Positions 1 to 6,971 of a DNA stretch of 37,838 nucleotides are shown here, one piece after another (positions within the stretch are counted from its first letter, which is position 1; the number at the start of each line of letters is the position of its first letter). The stretch comes from an uncultured Alphaproteobacteria bacterium (lineage in GTDB: Bacteria; Pseudomonadota; Alphaproteobacteria; Methylaequorales; Methylaequoraceae). The position numbers and the translations under genes were made by a program. Location: the NCBI GenBank assembly GCA_902537615.1, contig CACBBU010000011.1, positions 1 through 37,838 of the forward strand, written 5' to 3'. The notes under the pieces were generated by a model that was not told where the DNA came from, did no database searches, and saw nothing but the letters and a program-made list of their open reading frames with translations.

Positions 1-23
1 GACAAACTAAAACTTCAATTATT

Positions 24-698
24 TTAGTTACTTTTTTTTATTATATAAAGTTGATACAGAAAATGTCTTATTATATAAATTTTATTAGAAAAAATATTGA
101 CAAAACTATCAATAGCAAACTTTGGAGAATTTATTATATTTTTATCTTTACTCTCCCACAAATAATCATCAAAAATAACAACACCTCCCTCTTTAACTAG
201 TTTAAAAGAACTTACTGCATCAAAAAGAACATTTTGAGAATCATGAGCTCCATCAATATAAATAAGATCAAAAAAGTTTTCTTTACCCTCAGCAATAAAT
301 TTTGATAGTTGCTTGTAAGACTCACTTTTGTATTTAAAAAAATTTACATTTGGATTAATTTCATTGGCTAATTTTATATTTTTGTCAAAATTTTTTTCTA
401 TAATTTTGAAGTCAATATTTTTCTCTCTTAAATCATCGTCCCCTTTCCATGTATCTAAACAATGAATTTGACCTTGAGTCAGTTTTTCAGAAAAATAACA
501 TGTGCTTTGTCCTTCAAATGAACCAATTTCAAGGATTTTTTTAATTGAAAATTTATCAAATATTGGGTCTAAGTTTTTTTGAACAACTGCATGCCAATTT
601 GTATTAAAATTAAAACCTCCTTGGATAGTCTCTTTGGAAAATTTTCTCTTCCAATTTAGGTTAAAATTTAAATCTTTAGAACTTGATTCTTCTAACAT
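24..698 (-). CDS. Class I SAM-dependent methyltransferase (Methyltransf_24-like)
   Basis: A 224-residue soluble protein. The SAM-binding motif I reads LEIGSFEGQST near residue 56, and a later LIYIDGAHD stretch (about residues 145-153) followed by GGVVIFDDY is typical of the Methyltransf_24/CmcI-like group, which modifies small molecules or glycans. No signal peptide or membrane segment is visible, so it should act in the cytoplasm. The substrate cannot be read from the sequence. The ATG at 698 is the only good start in frame, but it has no clear Shine-Dalgarno. The gene is divergent from the cold-shock gene; a 17-bp sigma-54-like motif lies just upstream (see findings). A second methyltransferase gene of the FkbM type lies 2 kb away, so both may serve surface-glycan modification, which is inference. 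Confidence 0.8.
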   Translation of the reverse strand: MLEESSSKDLNFNLNWKRKFSKETIQGGFNFNTNWHAVVQKNLDPIFDKFSIKKILEIGSFEGQSTCYFSEKLTQGQIHCLDTWKGDDDLREKNIDFKIIEKNFDKNIKLANEINPNVNFFKYKSESYKQLSKFIAEGKENFFDLIYIDGAHDSQNVLFDAVSSFKLVKEGGVVIFDDYLWESKDKNIINSPKFAIDSFVNIFSNKIYIIRHFLYQLYIIKKSN

Positions 699-761
699 TA
701 AGAAAAAACAGCAAATTAAATGCCAACTCTAATTCTTTTCTCTTAATAATATTTTTTTTGA

Positions 762-791
762 TTGCTTAGAATTATAAGTTTTTGTTATACT
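762..791 (+). promoter_or_regulatory. Candidate promoter of the cold-shock gene
   Basis: A -35-like TTGCTT (762-767) and a -10 TATACT (786-791) are separated by 18 bp. The -10 is preceded by TG at 783-784, giving an extended -10. Initiation would fall near 798 and leave a leader of about 94 bases before the csp ATG, in keeping with the long leaders of cold-shock mRNAs. The prediction rests on motif and spacing only. Confidence 0.5.
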
Positions 792-848
792 CTTCAAATC
801 ATTGAGATTTAGTTGATATTTTGATTTTAAGTTACAATATTCTATTTT

Positions 849-890
849 ATGTCAGTGTTTGTATCACTTTTAAATATGAAGAAAGAATAA
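849..890 (+). CDS. Possible 13-codon leader peptide upstream of csp
   Basis: An ATG-started frame encoding [13 protein letters not shown] ends in TAA at 888-890, one base before the csp ATG at 892. It lies wholly in the predicted csp leader. The stop-start arrangement would allow translational coupling, but no convincing Shine-Dalgarno precedes it and an ORF this short can arise by chance. Comparison between relatives would be needed to call it real. Confidence 0.25.
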   Translation: MSVFVSLLNMKKE

Positions 891-891
891 T

Positions 892-1098
892 ATGAAGACA
901 GGAAAAGTTAAATGGTTTAGTTCTACCAAAGGTTATGGATTCATCACGCCTGATGAAGGTGAAAAGGATGTTTTCGTCCACTACACTGCTCTCGAAAAAT
1001 CTGGTGTTAGTTCCTTATCTGAAGGTCAGAAGCTAAGTTACGAGATTGAAGAGAACAATGGGAAGTTCTCAGCCGTTAATTTAAAATTATCTGAATAA
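892..1098 (+). CDS. Cold-shock protein, CspA family
   Basis: A 68-residue single cold-shock domain, the usual length for the family. RNP1 (KGYGFI, residues 14-19) and RNP2 (VFVHY, residues 27-31) are intact, so it should bind single-stranded RNA/DNA as an RNA chaperone in the cytoplasm. The start is set by the conserved opening MKTGKVKWF and by a purine-rich GAAAGA a few bases upstream. Its codons look less AT-biased than the flanking accessory genes, as expected for a highly expressed gene. It converges with the outer-membrane barrel gene with only 7 bp between stops, and no intrinsic terminator hairpin is visible there. The exact Csp paralogue cannot be assigned. Confidence 0.95.
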   Translation: MKTGKVKWFSSTKGYGFITPDEGEKDVFVHYTALEKSGVSSLSEGQKLSYEIEENNGKFSAVNLKLSE

Positions 1099-1105
1099 CT
1101 AAATT

Positions 1106-2128
1106 TTAATACTGCCAGCCTACCACAAAACTGAAACTATCAGCCATCTGGATACCATTATAGTCCCTGTAGACAGGAATTATTAGTTCTAAAGCTATTC
1201 TGTTATTTTTAAGGTAGTTACTGTAATTAATAAAATTAAGTCCCAAACCAAGGTTTACTTTATTAAACCCTTGATTTTTTGAATCCATTGCAGGATTCAT
1301 CCTTTTATTCATTTCAGTATCAAATCCCTCCATTTCTCCCTTATACTGATAGTTAATCTTTAAGGAACCACTTAAGTATTCAAAAAATCTATACGAAACC
1401 CAGAGGTTTAAACCAATGTCTTCTCCATATTTATAACCATAGTCATTTTTTCCTGAAACTGGTAACTTAAAAAAAAACTGTTCTCCAACTTTCAATTTTC
1501 CAAATTCGTTGAGATTATTTATTAAAAAAAAACCATCATAAGTGCCTGTCCCATTTTGCATTGCATAACCAAGTCTAGCATCACTTGACATCGGGGTCAC
1601 ATCTCTTTCATTTATACTACCAGTTGGAAAACTGATCCCCAAGCCAATATGGTTTTTCCATTTTTTTGAATCTTGAATTTTGGAAAGAAAACTTAATCTT
1701 ATATCACCGAATCCAGATGAATTAACATCAAAGTTTTTTCCACCTGCCATTGGCATTCTTTGAGTTGTCATTTCTTTATTGTTAAAACTCCCCATTAACA
1801 TCAATGTAATGTGATCTGATGGCGCATACATTGCTCCAAACATATGCATATCCATTGACATTGAATGAGGCGCATTCATATAAGTTCCAGAGCTATTACT
1901 TGCACCATTAGGTGACGACATTGTACGAACCTTGCTTATTTTGTTATTTCCCTGAAAAAGGTTCTTCATTTCCATCTTCATCAGGCGATATGAGAACATA
2001 CACTCATTTTTTTTATGAACATGGTCTCCCATAATTGATATAGGTCCATGAGAATCAGCCAATATTTTTTCATGTGCTAATAAGCTTTTAAAACTAAAAC
2101 TAGCAATTATGATTAAAAGAATAATCAT
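1106..2128 (-). CDS. Met/His-rich outer-membrane beta-barrel protein (Phenol_MetA_deg-like transporter)
   Basis: A 340-residue exported protein. Residues 1-18 form a hydrophobic signal peptide ending near LLAHE. The mature N-terminus is rich in His and Met, with IMGDHVHKKNE and SMSMDMHMFGAMY stretches (about residues 32-42 and 89-101). Most of the rest shows alternating hydrophobic strands with Gly and aromatic residues (GLGISFPTG, LGLGLNF) and the chain ends in GWQY, as outer-membrane barrels do. I place it with the MetA-pathway/'transporter' barrels (PF13557-like). The Met/His density suggests soft-metal binding such as copper, which is inference. A strong AGGAGG Shine-Dalgarno (2134-2139) lies 5 bases before the ATG. 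A small Cys/His protein gene lies 36 bp upstream on the same strand, probably in one operon. Confidence 0.65.
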   Translation of the reverse strand: MIILLIIIASFSFKSLLAHEKILADSHGPISIMGDHVHKKNECMFSYRLMKMEMKNLFQGNNKISKVRTMSSPNGASNSSGTYMNAPHSMSMDMHMFGAMYAPSDHITLMLMGSFNNKEMTTQRMPMAGGKNFDVNSSGFGDIRLSFLSKIQDSKKWKNHIGLGISFPTGSINERDVTPMSSDARLGYAMQNGTGTYDGFFLINNLNEFGKLKVGEQFFFKLPVSGKNDYGYKYGEDIGLNLWVSYRFFEYLSGSLKINYQYKGEMEGFDTEMNKRMNPAMDSKNQGFNKVNLGLGLNFINYSNYLKNNRIALELIIPVYRDYNGIQMADSFSFVVGWQY

Positions 2129-2164
2129 TAAAACCTCCTAATTGTTTAAATTAATATTTTTAAA

Positions 2165-2476
2165 TCAGGAAAAAAAAGGAGGTGAGTTTGTTCTTGGGAA
2201 AATTTCTAAATTAAAATTATTACTATTTATTATAAATTTTATCTTTAGTTTAGATACTTGGTCAAAATTATTTTTTTCAGAATTTGGCCAGTTTTCATCA
2301 ATTAAACCTTGAGAAACACAATGAAAATCACATTTGAAGCTATTTTCTTGTTCTTTATCTTGTGTACAAATATTACTATCATCTTTATGTTCATATGATG
2401 CAGCAATACCGATTTCTAATGTAATTAAGTATATTAAACTAAAGACTATTCTTAATAACATGTTGCTTAATAGCAT
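2165..2476 (-). CDS. Small exported Cys/His protein (possibly DUF2946-like)
   Basis: A 103-residue protein with a hydrophobic N-terminal signal or anchor (about residues 5-26), then a short polar region with His and Cys (C37, and C49 and C53 within KCDFHC), and a C-terminus ending NSPPFFS. Short length, N-terminal hydrophobic segment, scattered Cys/His and a Pro-Pro tail resemble DUF2946-type proteins found with metal-handling genes, but the match is by eye and weak. The ATG at 2476 is preferred over the in-frame ATG at 2461 because the upstream AGGTGA is closer to it, although still 15 bases away. It lies directly before the Met/His-rich barrel gene on the same strand, and the pairing is the best clue to function. 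A shadow frame covers it on the plus strand. Confidence 0.55.
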   Translation of the reverse strand: MLLSNMLLRIVFSLIYLITLEIGIAASYEHKDDSNICTQDKEQENSFKCDFHCVSQGLIDENWPNSEKNNFDQVSKLKIKFIINSNNFNLEIFPRTNSPPFFS

Positions 2477-2508
2477 GTTTGAACTGAAAAATCACCTGCC
2501 TTATTTAT

Positions 2509-3360
2509 TTATAGAGGTTTATTTAATACTAATTTTGGTTTTGTATAATAATCTATTATTTTATCAAACCTTTTATCCAAGGAAAACCTATTATCTTCTT
2601 TTGGTATAGCGAGAGTATTAAGAGTTGCAAGTTCATCAAAATAGTTTTTTTCATTTGTAAAAAAGTTAGATTTATTAAAAACTTTGGAATATGCCCAGTA
2701 TGCATCGTAATCATTCTCAAGTAAAAACCTATTAATTTCATTAGGATAATGTTGGTGATTTTCAATCCACAAAATTGGTCTAAATTTTTTTAAAAAATTT
2801 CTAGCTCCTTTTAATATATCTAATTCCATCAACTCAACATCCATTTTAACGAAATTACACTTTTTAATTTCAATTAATTTGTCAAGATTTATTACCTTAA
2901 CTTTATATTTTTTATTTTTAATATTTTTTGTAAATGAACTACTTTCATATTTAAAGCTTACACCACCAAAGTTTCCAACCTCTGAATAATCAATGTCATT
3001 TAATTCTAATTCTTCTTCTTTGATACCCACACCAACATTAAAAACCTTAGTATTCTTAAGGTTATTTTTATTTACGTTATCTTGTAAAATATCATAGATT
3101 AATTTTTGTGGCTCAAATGCATACACCTCGCCTAACTTTCCAACTTTTTTTGAAAATGGAACTGTAAAAGCACCAATATTTGCACCTATATCAAAAACTA
3201 CATCACCTTTCATAATAAACTTTGACATTAGTGATAATTCAATTTCTGAAAACTCACCGTATTCTCTAATAGCAAGACCTATGTATTTATCAAAGTGACA
3301 AAAACTAAAGACTCCATGCTTCGCTTTAACTTCACCAATATAATTTGCAAAATTATTCAT
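2509..3360 (-). CDS. FkbM family SAM-dependent methyltransferase
   Basis: A 283-residue cytoplasmic protein. The SAM motif FDIGANIGAFT (about residues 56-66), the acidic loop VYAFEPQ (about 78-84), and the later FVKMDVELMELDILKGA (about 170-186) are the signature blocks of FkbM/Methyltransf_21 enzymes. These usually O-methylate sugars, polyketides or other surface or secreted molecules; the substrate here is unknown. The start MNNFANYIG at 3360 has no upstream in-frame competitor of note. The small Cys/His gene begins 32 bp downstream on the same strand, so the two could be co-transcribed, although their functions look unrelated. Confidence 0.85.
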   Translation of the reverse strand: MNNFANYIGEVKAKHGVFSFCHFDKYIGLAIREYGEFSEIELSLMSKFIMKGDVVFDIGANIGAFTVPFSKKVGKLGEVYAFEPQKLIYDILQDNVNKNNLKNTKVFNVGVGIKEEELELNDIDYSEVGNFGGVSFKYESSSFTKNIKNKKYKVKVINLDKLIEIKKCNFVKMDVELMELDILKGARNFLKKFRPILWIENHQHYPNEINRFLLENDYDAYWAYSKVFNKSNFFTNEKNYFDELATLNTLAIPKEDNRFSLDKRFDKIIDYYTKPKLVLNKPL

Positions 3361-3425
3361 AAGAAAATTTTTGCAAACAACATGCCTATATGAATTGTTT
3401 ATATTTATAAATTAAGTTTAATGAC

Positions 3426-3944
3426 TTACTTCAGATGTTTTTCGTAAAAAAATTTACCATTTCGGTAAATATCAATTCTTTCTATTTCACCTTTTTCGTC
3501 ATAGTAAGTCCAATTAGAACTAGGTTTATCGTTTTTATAAGTTACCTCTGATCTTATTTGCCCATTCTTGTGAAACATCTGAAACAAACCATCTTTAATT
3601 TTGCCATCAATATAACTTAATTTCCAATATATTGATCCATCATCATGAAATTCAAACCACTCACCTGTCTTTTTTCCCTCAAAAAATTGTCCACTCATTG
3701 ATATTTCACCATTTTCATGAAATGTTTGAAAAACACCATGTTGTTTTCCATCTTTAAAATGATCAATTAGAGAAACGGAGCCTGATTCGTGAAAGTTTTT
3801 CAAGATCCCTGTAAAAGGTTTATCATCAACTTTATTGTAAAAAGTATTTCCCCTTTTTATTAATTCGTTCCACGAATTAATTTCAACATTAGAATGTCCA
3901 GAAAAAGAAAATAAAAAAACTATAAAAAAAATTTGCTTTATCAT
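3426..3944 (-). CDS. Secreted MORN-repeat protein (MORN_2 / YwqK-like)
   Basis: A protein of about 172 residues from the ATG at 3944. The frame is open to a GTG at 3995, but the ATG gives a clean signal peptide (MIKQIFFIVFLFSFSGHSN) and is preferred. The mature part has about four to five tandem repeats of the form F-x-x-NGxI/SxxxxFxxGKxxGxW/F, for example FHENGEIS, FHDDGSIY and FHKNGQIR, which are MORN_2 repeats. Such proteins are often annotated 'toxin-antitoxin system YwqK family antitoxin', but no toxin gene adjoins and the signal peptide puts it in the periplasm or outer membrane, so an antitoxin role is unlikely. A structural or envelope role is possible. No strong Shine-Dalgarno is seen. 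Confidence 0.75.
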   Translation of the reverse strand: MIKQIFFIVFLFSFSGHSNVEINSWNELIKRGNTFYNKVDDKPFTGILKNFHESGSVSLIDHFKDGKQHGVFQTFHENGEISMSGQFFEGKKTGEWFEFHDDGSIYWKLSYIDGKIKDGLFQMFHKNGQIRSEVTYKNDKPSSNWTYYDEKGEIERIDIYRNGKFFYEKHLK

Positions 3945-3955
3945 TTTAAAAATAA

Positions 3956-4030
3956 TTATTTCAACTTTTTGTAAAGTACAAAAACAAGAAGCCACATGCC
4001 TACTACAACTAAAATCTCAACTAGTGTCAT
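3956..4030 (-). CDS. Possible 24-residue membrane microprotein
   Basis: An ATG frame on the minus strand encodes 24 residues that are almost entirely hydrophobic (MTLVEILVVVGMWLLVF) followed by a basic end (YKKLK), as in a single-span microprotein. It ends 11 bases before the preferred start of the MORN-repeat gene and overlaps the 5' extension of that gene's frame. The opening resembles the hydrophobic start of type IV prepilins (TLVEILVVV), but the preceding Gly cleavage site and the rest of a pilin are absent. No Shine-Dalgarno is visible. Treated as a weak candidate. Confidence 0.25.
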   Translation of the reverse strand: MTLVEILVVVGMWLLVFVLYKKLK

Positions 4031-4125
4031 TTAAATATAGTAACCAATAATTTACATAAGACAATATTAAGAGAAAACAAATAATCCTAGACTAAACAGA
4101 TTTACTTTTAAAAATACTTTTTTAA

Positions 4126-6093
4126 TTAGTAAAATACTTTAAGCATAAACATGAAACTTCTTCCGGGCAATTGTACATGTGCTTTTTTTGACTCAAGATG
4201 ACTTCTTCCAACAACATCAAGTAAGTTAGAAGCTGTAAACATTAAATGACCCGAGAGATCAGAATAGTTAAAGTCTCGTGTTAAGTCAAAATCTAATCTT
4301 GAGTGCCCCCCAGTCCTTGTTTGAAATGGTCCTATAAATTCTTTATCAAAATAATGATAGTATTCTAAATTTGCATCCCAGTCATCATTAATAACCTTGA
4401 CACCAAAATTCATCTTTGTTTGAGGAATTCTTGATAAAGCTTTGTCATTTGAATTTCTGTAACCTTTTAAGAAATCAATCATAATATTTGAAATGATATC
4501 AAAGTCAGCGATTTTTGCAAAAGCATACTGACCACTTAATTCTAAACCGGTGAATGTTGCATTATATTGAGAAAAATTAACATTATTCATATCTTCACCC
4601 TCTACCTCTGTAGTAGTGCCATCTCTATCTGCTGCAATAAAATCGTCAATATAATTATAGTATGTTTCAATCTTTAGGTTATCAAGACCATCATTATAAG
4701 TATATCCTATAGAAAAATTATAAGAAGTTTCAACATCCATATTGCTATCTCCGACCTCAAATTGTTCTAGTGCGTGATGCGGACCATTAGCAAATAATTC
4801 AACAGCATTAGGTGCTCTTTCCGTAAAATCAAACCCACCAAAAACTGTGTTATTAGAAAAAATTTCTCTTTTAATTGTTGAAGAAAATGCACCAGGAAAA
4901 AATCCTTTTTCCATGCTTGTATTTTTTAAATTTACTGATTCTACACGACCTCCGACATCTAGATCAAAAAAATCAAATTCAAAGCTTTCAAGAGCAAATA
5001 ATGCAAAACTAGATGTTCTTGTGTGCACTAAATGACTTTCCTCTTGCCCCAAGGCTCCTTGATCATAATTTTGAAAGTGAAATCCAATCAACCCTTCGCT
5101 GTTTTCATCAATAATTGAATTGTGGTTAAGAGAGGTTTTAATTTCATATAAATCACTAAAAAAATTAATGTTGTGGTTATTTCCATCGCCAGTTCTTTCA
5201 GAATGATTATATTCAGATACTGTACCTTGTAAGTTAAACCTGTTAAAGTAGGTGTTATTAAGTGAAAATGAAGATTGAAAATTAGCTGTATTTTTAGTCG
5301 GGTTTAAAGAGGTCATGTTCTCTTCACCTTCAGGACCAGGGTTACCGTAAACAGCTTCAAGTTTATCTAAAGAAAACCCAATATAATTCTCACCATCATT
5401 ATATGTTAAACCCACACCACCTGATGCCATAAATTTAGAAGAATTCGCTTGTTTATTTGAGGTGTTAGCTAAATCATAAGGACCTGAGCTTAGTCCACTA
5501 CCTGTAAGTCTAACTGTAAAGTTTTCAATTGATAGGCCAGCTTTGAGACTTCCTTTAAGTTCACCACCAGATGTACTGTAGCCAAAATTTGTCTCCACAT
5601 TTTCATCCACTAATCTTTTGTCAATATCTATAAGAGGGTTTATTATATTAACAACACCTGCAAATCCGTTATTACCGTATAATAATGTTCCAGGACCTTT
5701 AATAATTTCAATTTTGTCAATAAGCATTGGATCATAACCAACTATATGATCCTCACCAAATTCAGATACATCTGTTGTGCTACCACCATTCTGTAGAATT
5801 TTTACTCTTGAATTAGCCATACCCCTAATTATTGGACGTGAAGCATTTCCAAGTCCAGTTGAAGAGATTCCAGGTAAATCTTTTAACATATCACCGATCG
5901 AGTATTTTCTACCTTTTTCAATCTCATGACCTTCAAATAATATATTTCCTCTTTCAGCTTCAAAATCTTTTGTAGGTTTAATTTTAGAAGTAACAAATAC
6001 GTCTGGTGCAATAAAAATTGACTCAAGTTTATCTGCTTTAACGGTAATTGAAAAAAATATAGCGACTGACAAAATTAAAATATTTTTGATCAC
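4126..6093 (-). CDS. ZnuD-like TonB-dependent outer-membrane receptor
   Basis: A 655-residue receptor with a signal peptide (residues 1-20, ending TVKA), a plug domain (about 45-165) containing RPIIRGMANSRVKIL, IIKGPGTLLYGN and GVVNIINPLI, and a barrel ending in Phe-Tyr. The plug segment SEFGEDHIVGYDPMLIDKI and the barrel segment ELFANGPHHALEQFEVG match the ZnuD class of zinc/haem receptors. It should import a metal or metal complex across the outer membrane using TonB-ExbBD energy. The start is GTG at 6093, supported by TAAGGAGA 7 bases upstream. The gene follows the TupA-like gene on the same strand, but the gap holds an extended -10 overlapped by a perfect palindrome resembling a Zur box, so I infer separate zinc-responsive control. 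The substrate assignment is by family resemblance only. Confidence 0.88.
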   Translation of the reverse strand: MIKNILILSVAIFFSITVKADKLESIFIAPDVFVTSKIKPTKDFEAERGNILFEGHEIEKGRKYSIGDMLKDLPGISSTGLGNASRPIIRGMANSRVKILQNGGSTTDVSEFGEDHIVGYDPMLIDKIEIIKGPGTLLYGNNGFAGVVNIINPLIDIDKRLVDENVETNFGYSTSGGELKGSLKAGLSIENFTVRLTGSGLSSGPYDLANTSNKQANSSKFMASGGVGLTYNDGENYIGFSLDKLEAVYGNPGPEGEENMTSLNPTKNTANFQSSFSLNNTYFNRFNLQGTVSEYNHSERTGDGNNHNINFFSDLYEIKTSLNHNSIIDENSEGLIGFHFQNYDQGALGQEESHLVHTRTSSFALFALESFEFDFFDLDVGGRVESVNLKNTSMEKGFFPGAFSSTIKREIFSNNTVFGGFDFTERAPNAVELFANGPHHALEQFEVGDSNMDVETSYNFSIGYTYNDGLDNLKIETYYNYIDDFIAADRDGTTTEVEGEDMNNVNFSQYNATFTGLELSGQYAFAKIADFDIISNIMIDFLKGYRNSNDKALSRIPQTKMNFGVKVINDDWDANLEYYHYFDKEFIGPFQTRTGGHSRLDFDLTRDFNYSDLSGHLMFTASNLLDVVGRSHLESKKAHVQLPGRSFMFMLKVFY

Positions 6094-6121
6094 AAGAAAT
6101 TCTCCTTAGAATGATTTATTT

Positions 6122-6136
6122 TGTTATATTATAACA
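6122..6136 (-). promoter_or_regulatory. Zur-like palindromic operator overlapping the TonB-receptor -10
   Basis: The minus strand reads TGTTATAATATAACA, a perfect 7+1+7 inverted repeat. It contains the -10 TATAAT (6133 to 6128), preceded by TGT to make an extended -10; no good -35 is seen. Predicted initiation near 6121 gives a leader of about 29 bases to the GTG at 6093. The core equals the gammaproteobacterial Zur consensus as I recall it (TGTTATANTATAACA). Alphaproteobacterial Zur sites are reported with a somewhat different consensus, so another Fur-family repressor is possible. Confidence 0.6.
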
Positions 6137-6154
6137 CTTTAAAAAAATCAAGTT

Positions 6155-6964
6155 TTAATTCAGTGGAAAAAATAATTGTTGATTTTCAACCTTATATGAG
6201 GAGATTAACTGCATTGTTTCCGGCGAAATCAACCAATCTATAAAGATATTAGCTTTTTTAAATTTCACCTCTGGACATTTTTGAGGACTTACGGGAATAA
6301 CTCCATAATAATTATACAAAAGTGGTTCATTTTCAACTAGTATTGTGTGGTTTTTTTTATTTTTAAAACTTAACCAAGTTGATCTATCAGATAAAATATA
6401 AGCTTCTTTATTAACCGCAATATTAATTGCACCACCCATGCTTTGTCCAACTGACAAGTACCATTTATCCTTTCTTGGGTTGGGGTCAAGACCAGACGAG
6501 CCCCATAGTGAGACTTCTTTTTTGTGCGTTCCACTGTCATCACCTCTTGATATAAAGTTAACTTCATTATTACTGATTGATTTTAGTGCGCTAATTATTG
6601 AATGACTTCCCTTTACTTTTCCTGGATCAAAATCAGGACCTATTAAAACAAAATCGTTATACATAAATTCTTTTCTCCACACCCCAAACCCCTCCTTTAA
6701 AAATTTTTCCTCTGACTCTTTATGATGTGCAATAAGAACATCTGCGTCACACCTTTCAGAATTTTTTATAGCTTGACCAGTACCTACCGCCACTACCCTT
6801 ACCTCAATTTGTGTTTTTTTAAAAAAATTAGGTAATATAAAATCATAGAGCCCAGAATCTCTAGCAGATGTAGTTGATTGTAATATAATAAAATCTTTAC
6901 AAATAACTTGATTATGAGAAATTAAAAAAAAAAGGATAATTTTAAATAACAATTTTTTTAACAC
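6155..6964 (-). CDS. TupA-like tungstate/oxyanion ABC transporter substrate-binding protein
   Basis: A 269-residue periplasmic protein. A signal peptide (about residues 1-22, ending QVIC) is followed by the TupA-type blocks LQSTTSARDSGLYD, VRVVAVGTGQAI, CDADVLIAHHKESEEKF, MYNDFVLIGP, SRGDDSGTHKKE and ILSDRSTWLSF. These are the conserved segments of tungstate-binding TupA proteins (PBP_like domain), which capture tungstate or a related oxyanion for an ABC importer. No TupB permease or TupC ATPase gene adjoins; instead the ZnuD-like receptor gene follows. The start GTG at 6964 gives the full signal peptide; an in-frame TTG lies a few codons later. The divergent metallohydrolase gene begins only 7 bp away. 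The ligand could differ from tungstate. Confidence 0.85.
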   Translation of the reverse strand: MLKKLLFKIILFFLISHNQVICKDFIILQSTTSARDSGLYDFILPNFFKKTQIEVRVVAVGTGQAIKNSERCDADVLIAHHKESEEKFLKEGFGVWRKEFMYNDFVLIGPDFDPGKVKGSHSIISALKSISNNEVNFISRGDDSGTHKKEVSLWGSSGLDPNPRKDKWYLSVGQSMGGAINIAVNKEAYILSDRSTWLSFKNKKNHTILVENEPLLYNYYGVIPVSPQKCPEVKFKKANIFIDWLISPETMQLISSYKVENQQLFFPLN

Positions 6965-6971
6965 TGTTACT

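Noticed and set aside
2334-2609. Plus-strand frame of 91 codons
   Set aside because: It lies opposite the small Cys/His gene and the end of the FkbM gene, has no recognisable motif or ribosome-binding site, and is best read as a shadow frame.
3945-3995. GTG-started N-terminal extension of the MORN-repeat protein
   Set aside because: It would bury the signal peptide behind 17 polar and Cys-containing residues; the ATG at 3944 gives a standard signal peptide.
3366-4000. Repeated CATGCCTA-type octamer near 3381 and 3995
   Set aside because: Only two imperfect copies in unrelated contexts; not enough to call a repeat or attachment site.
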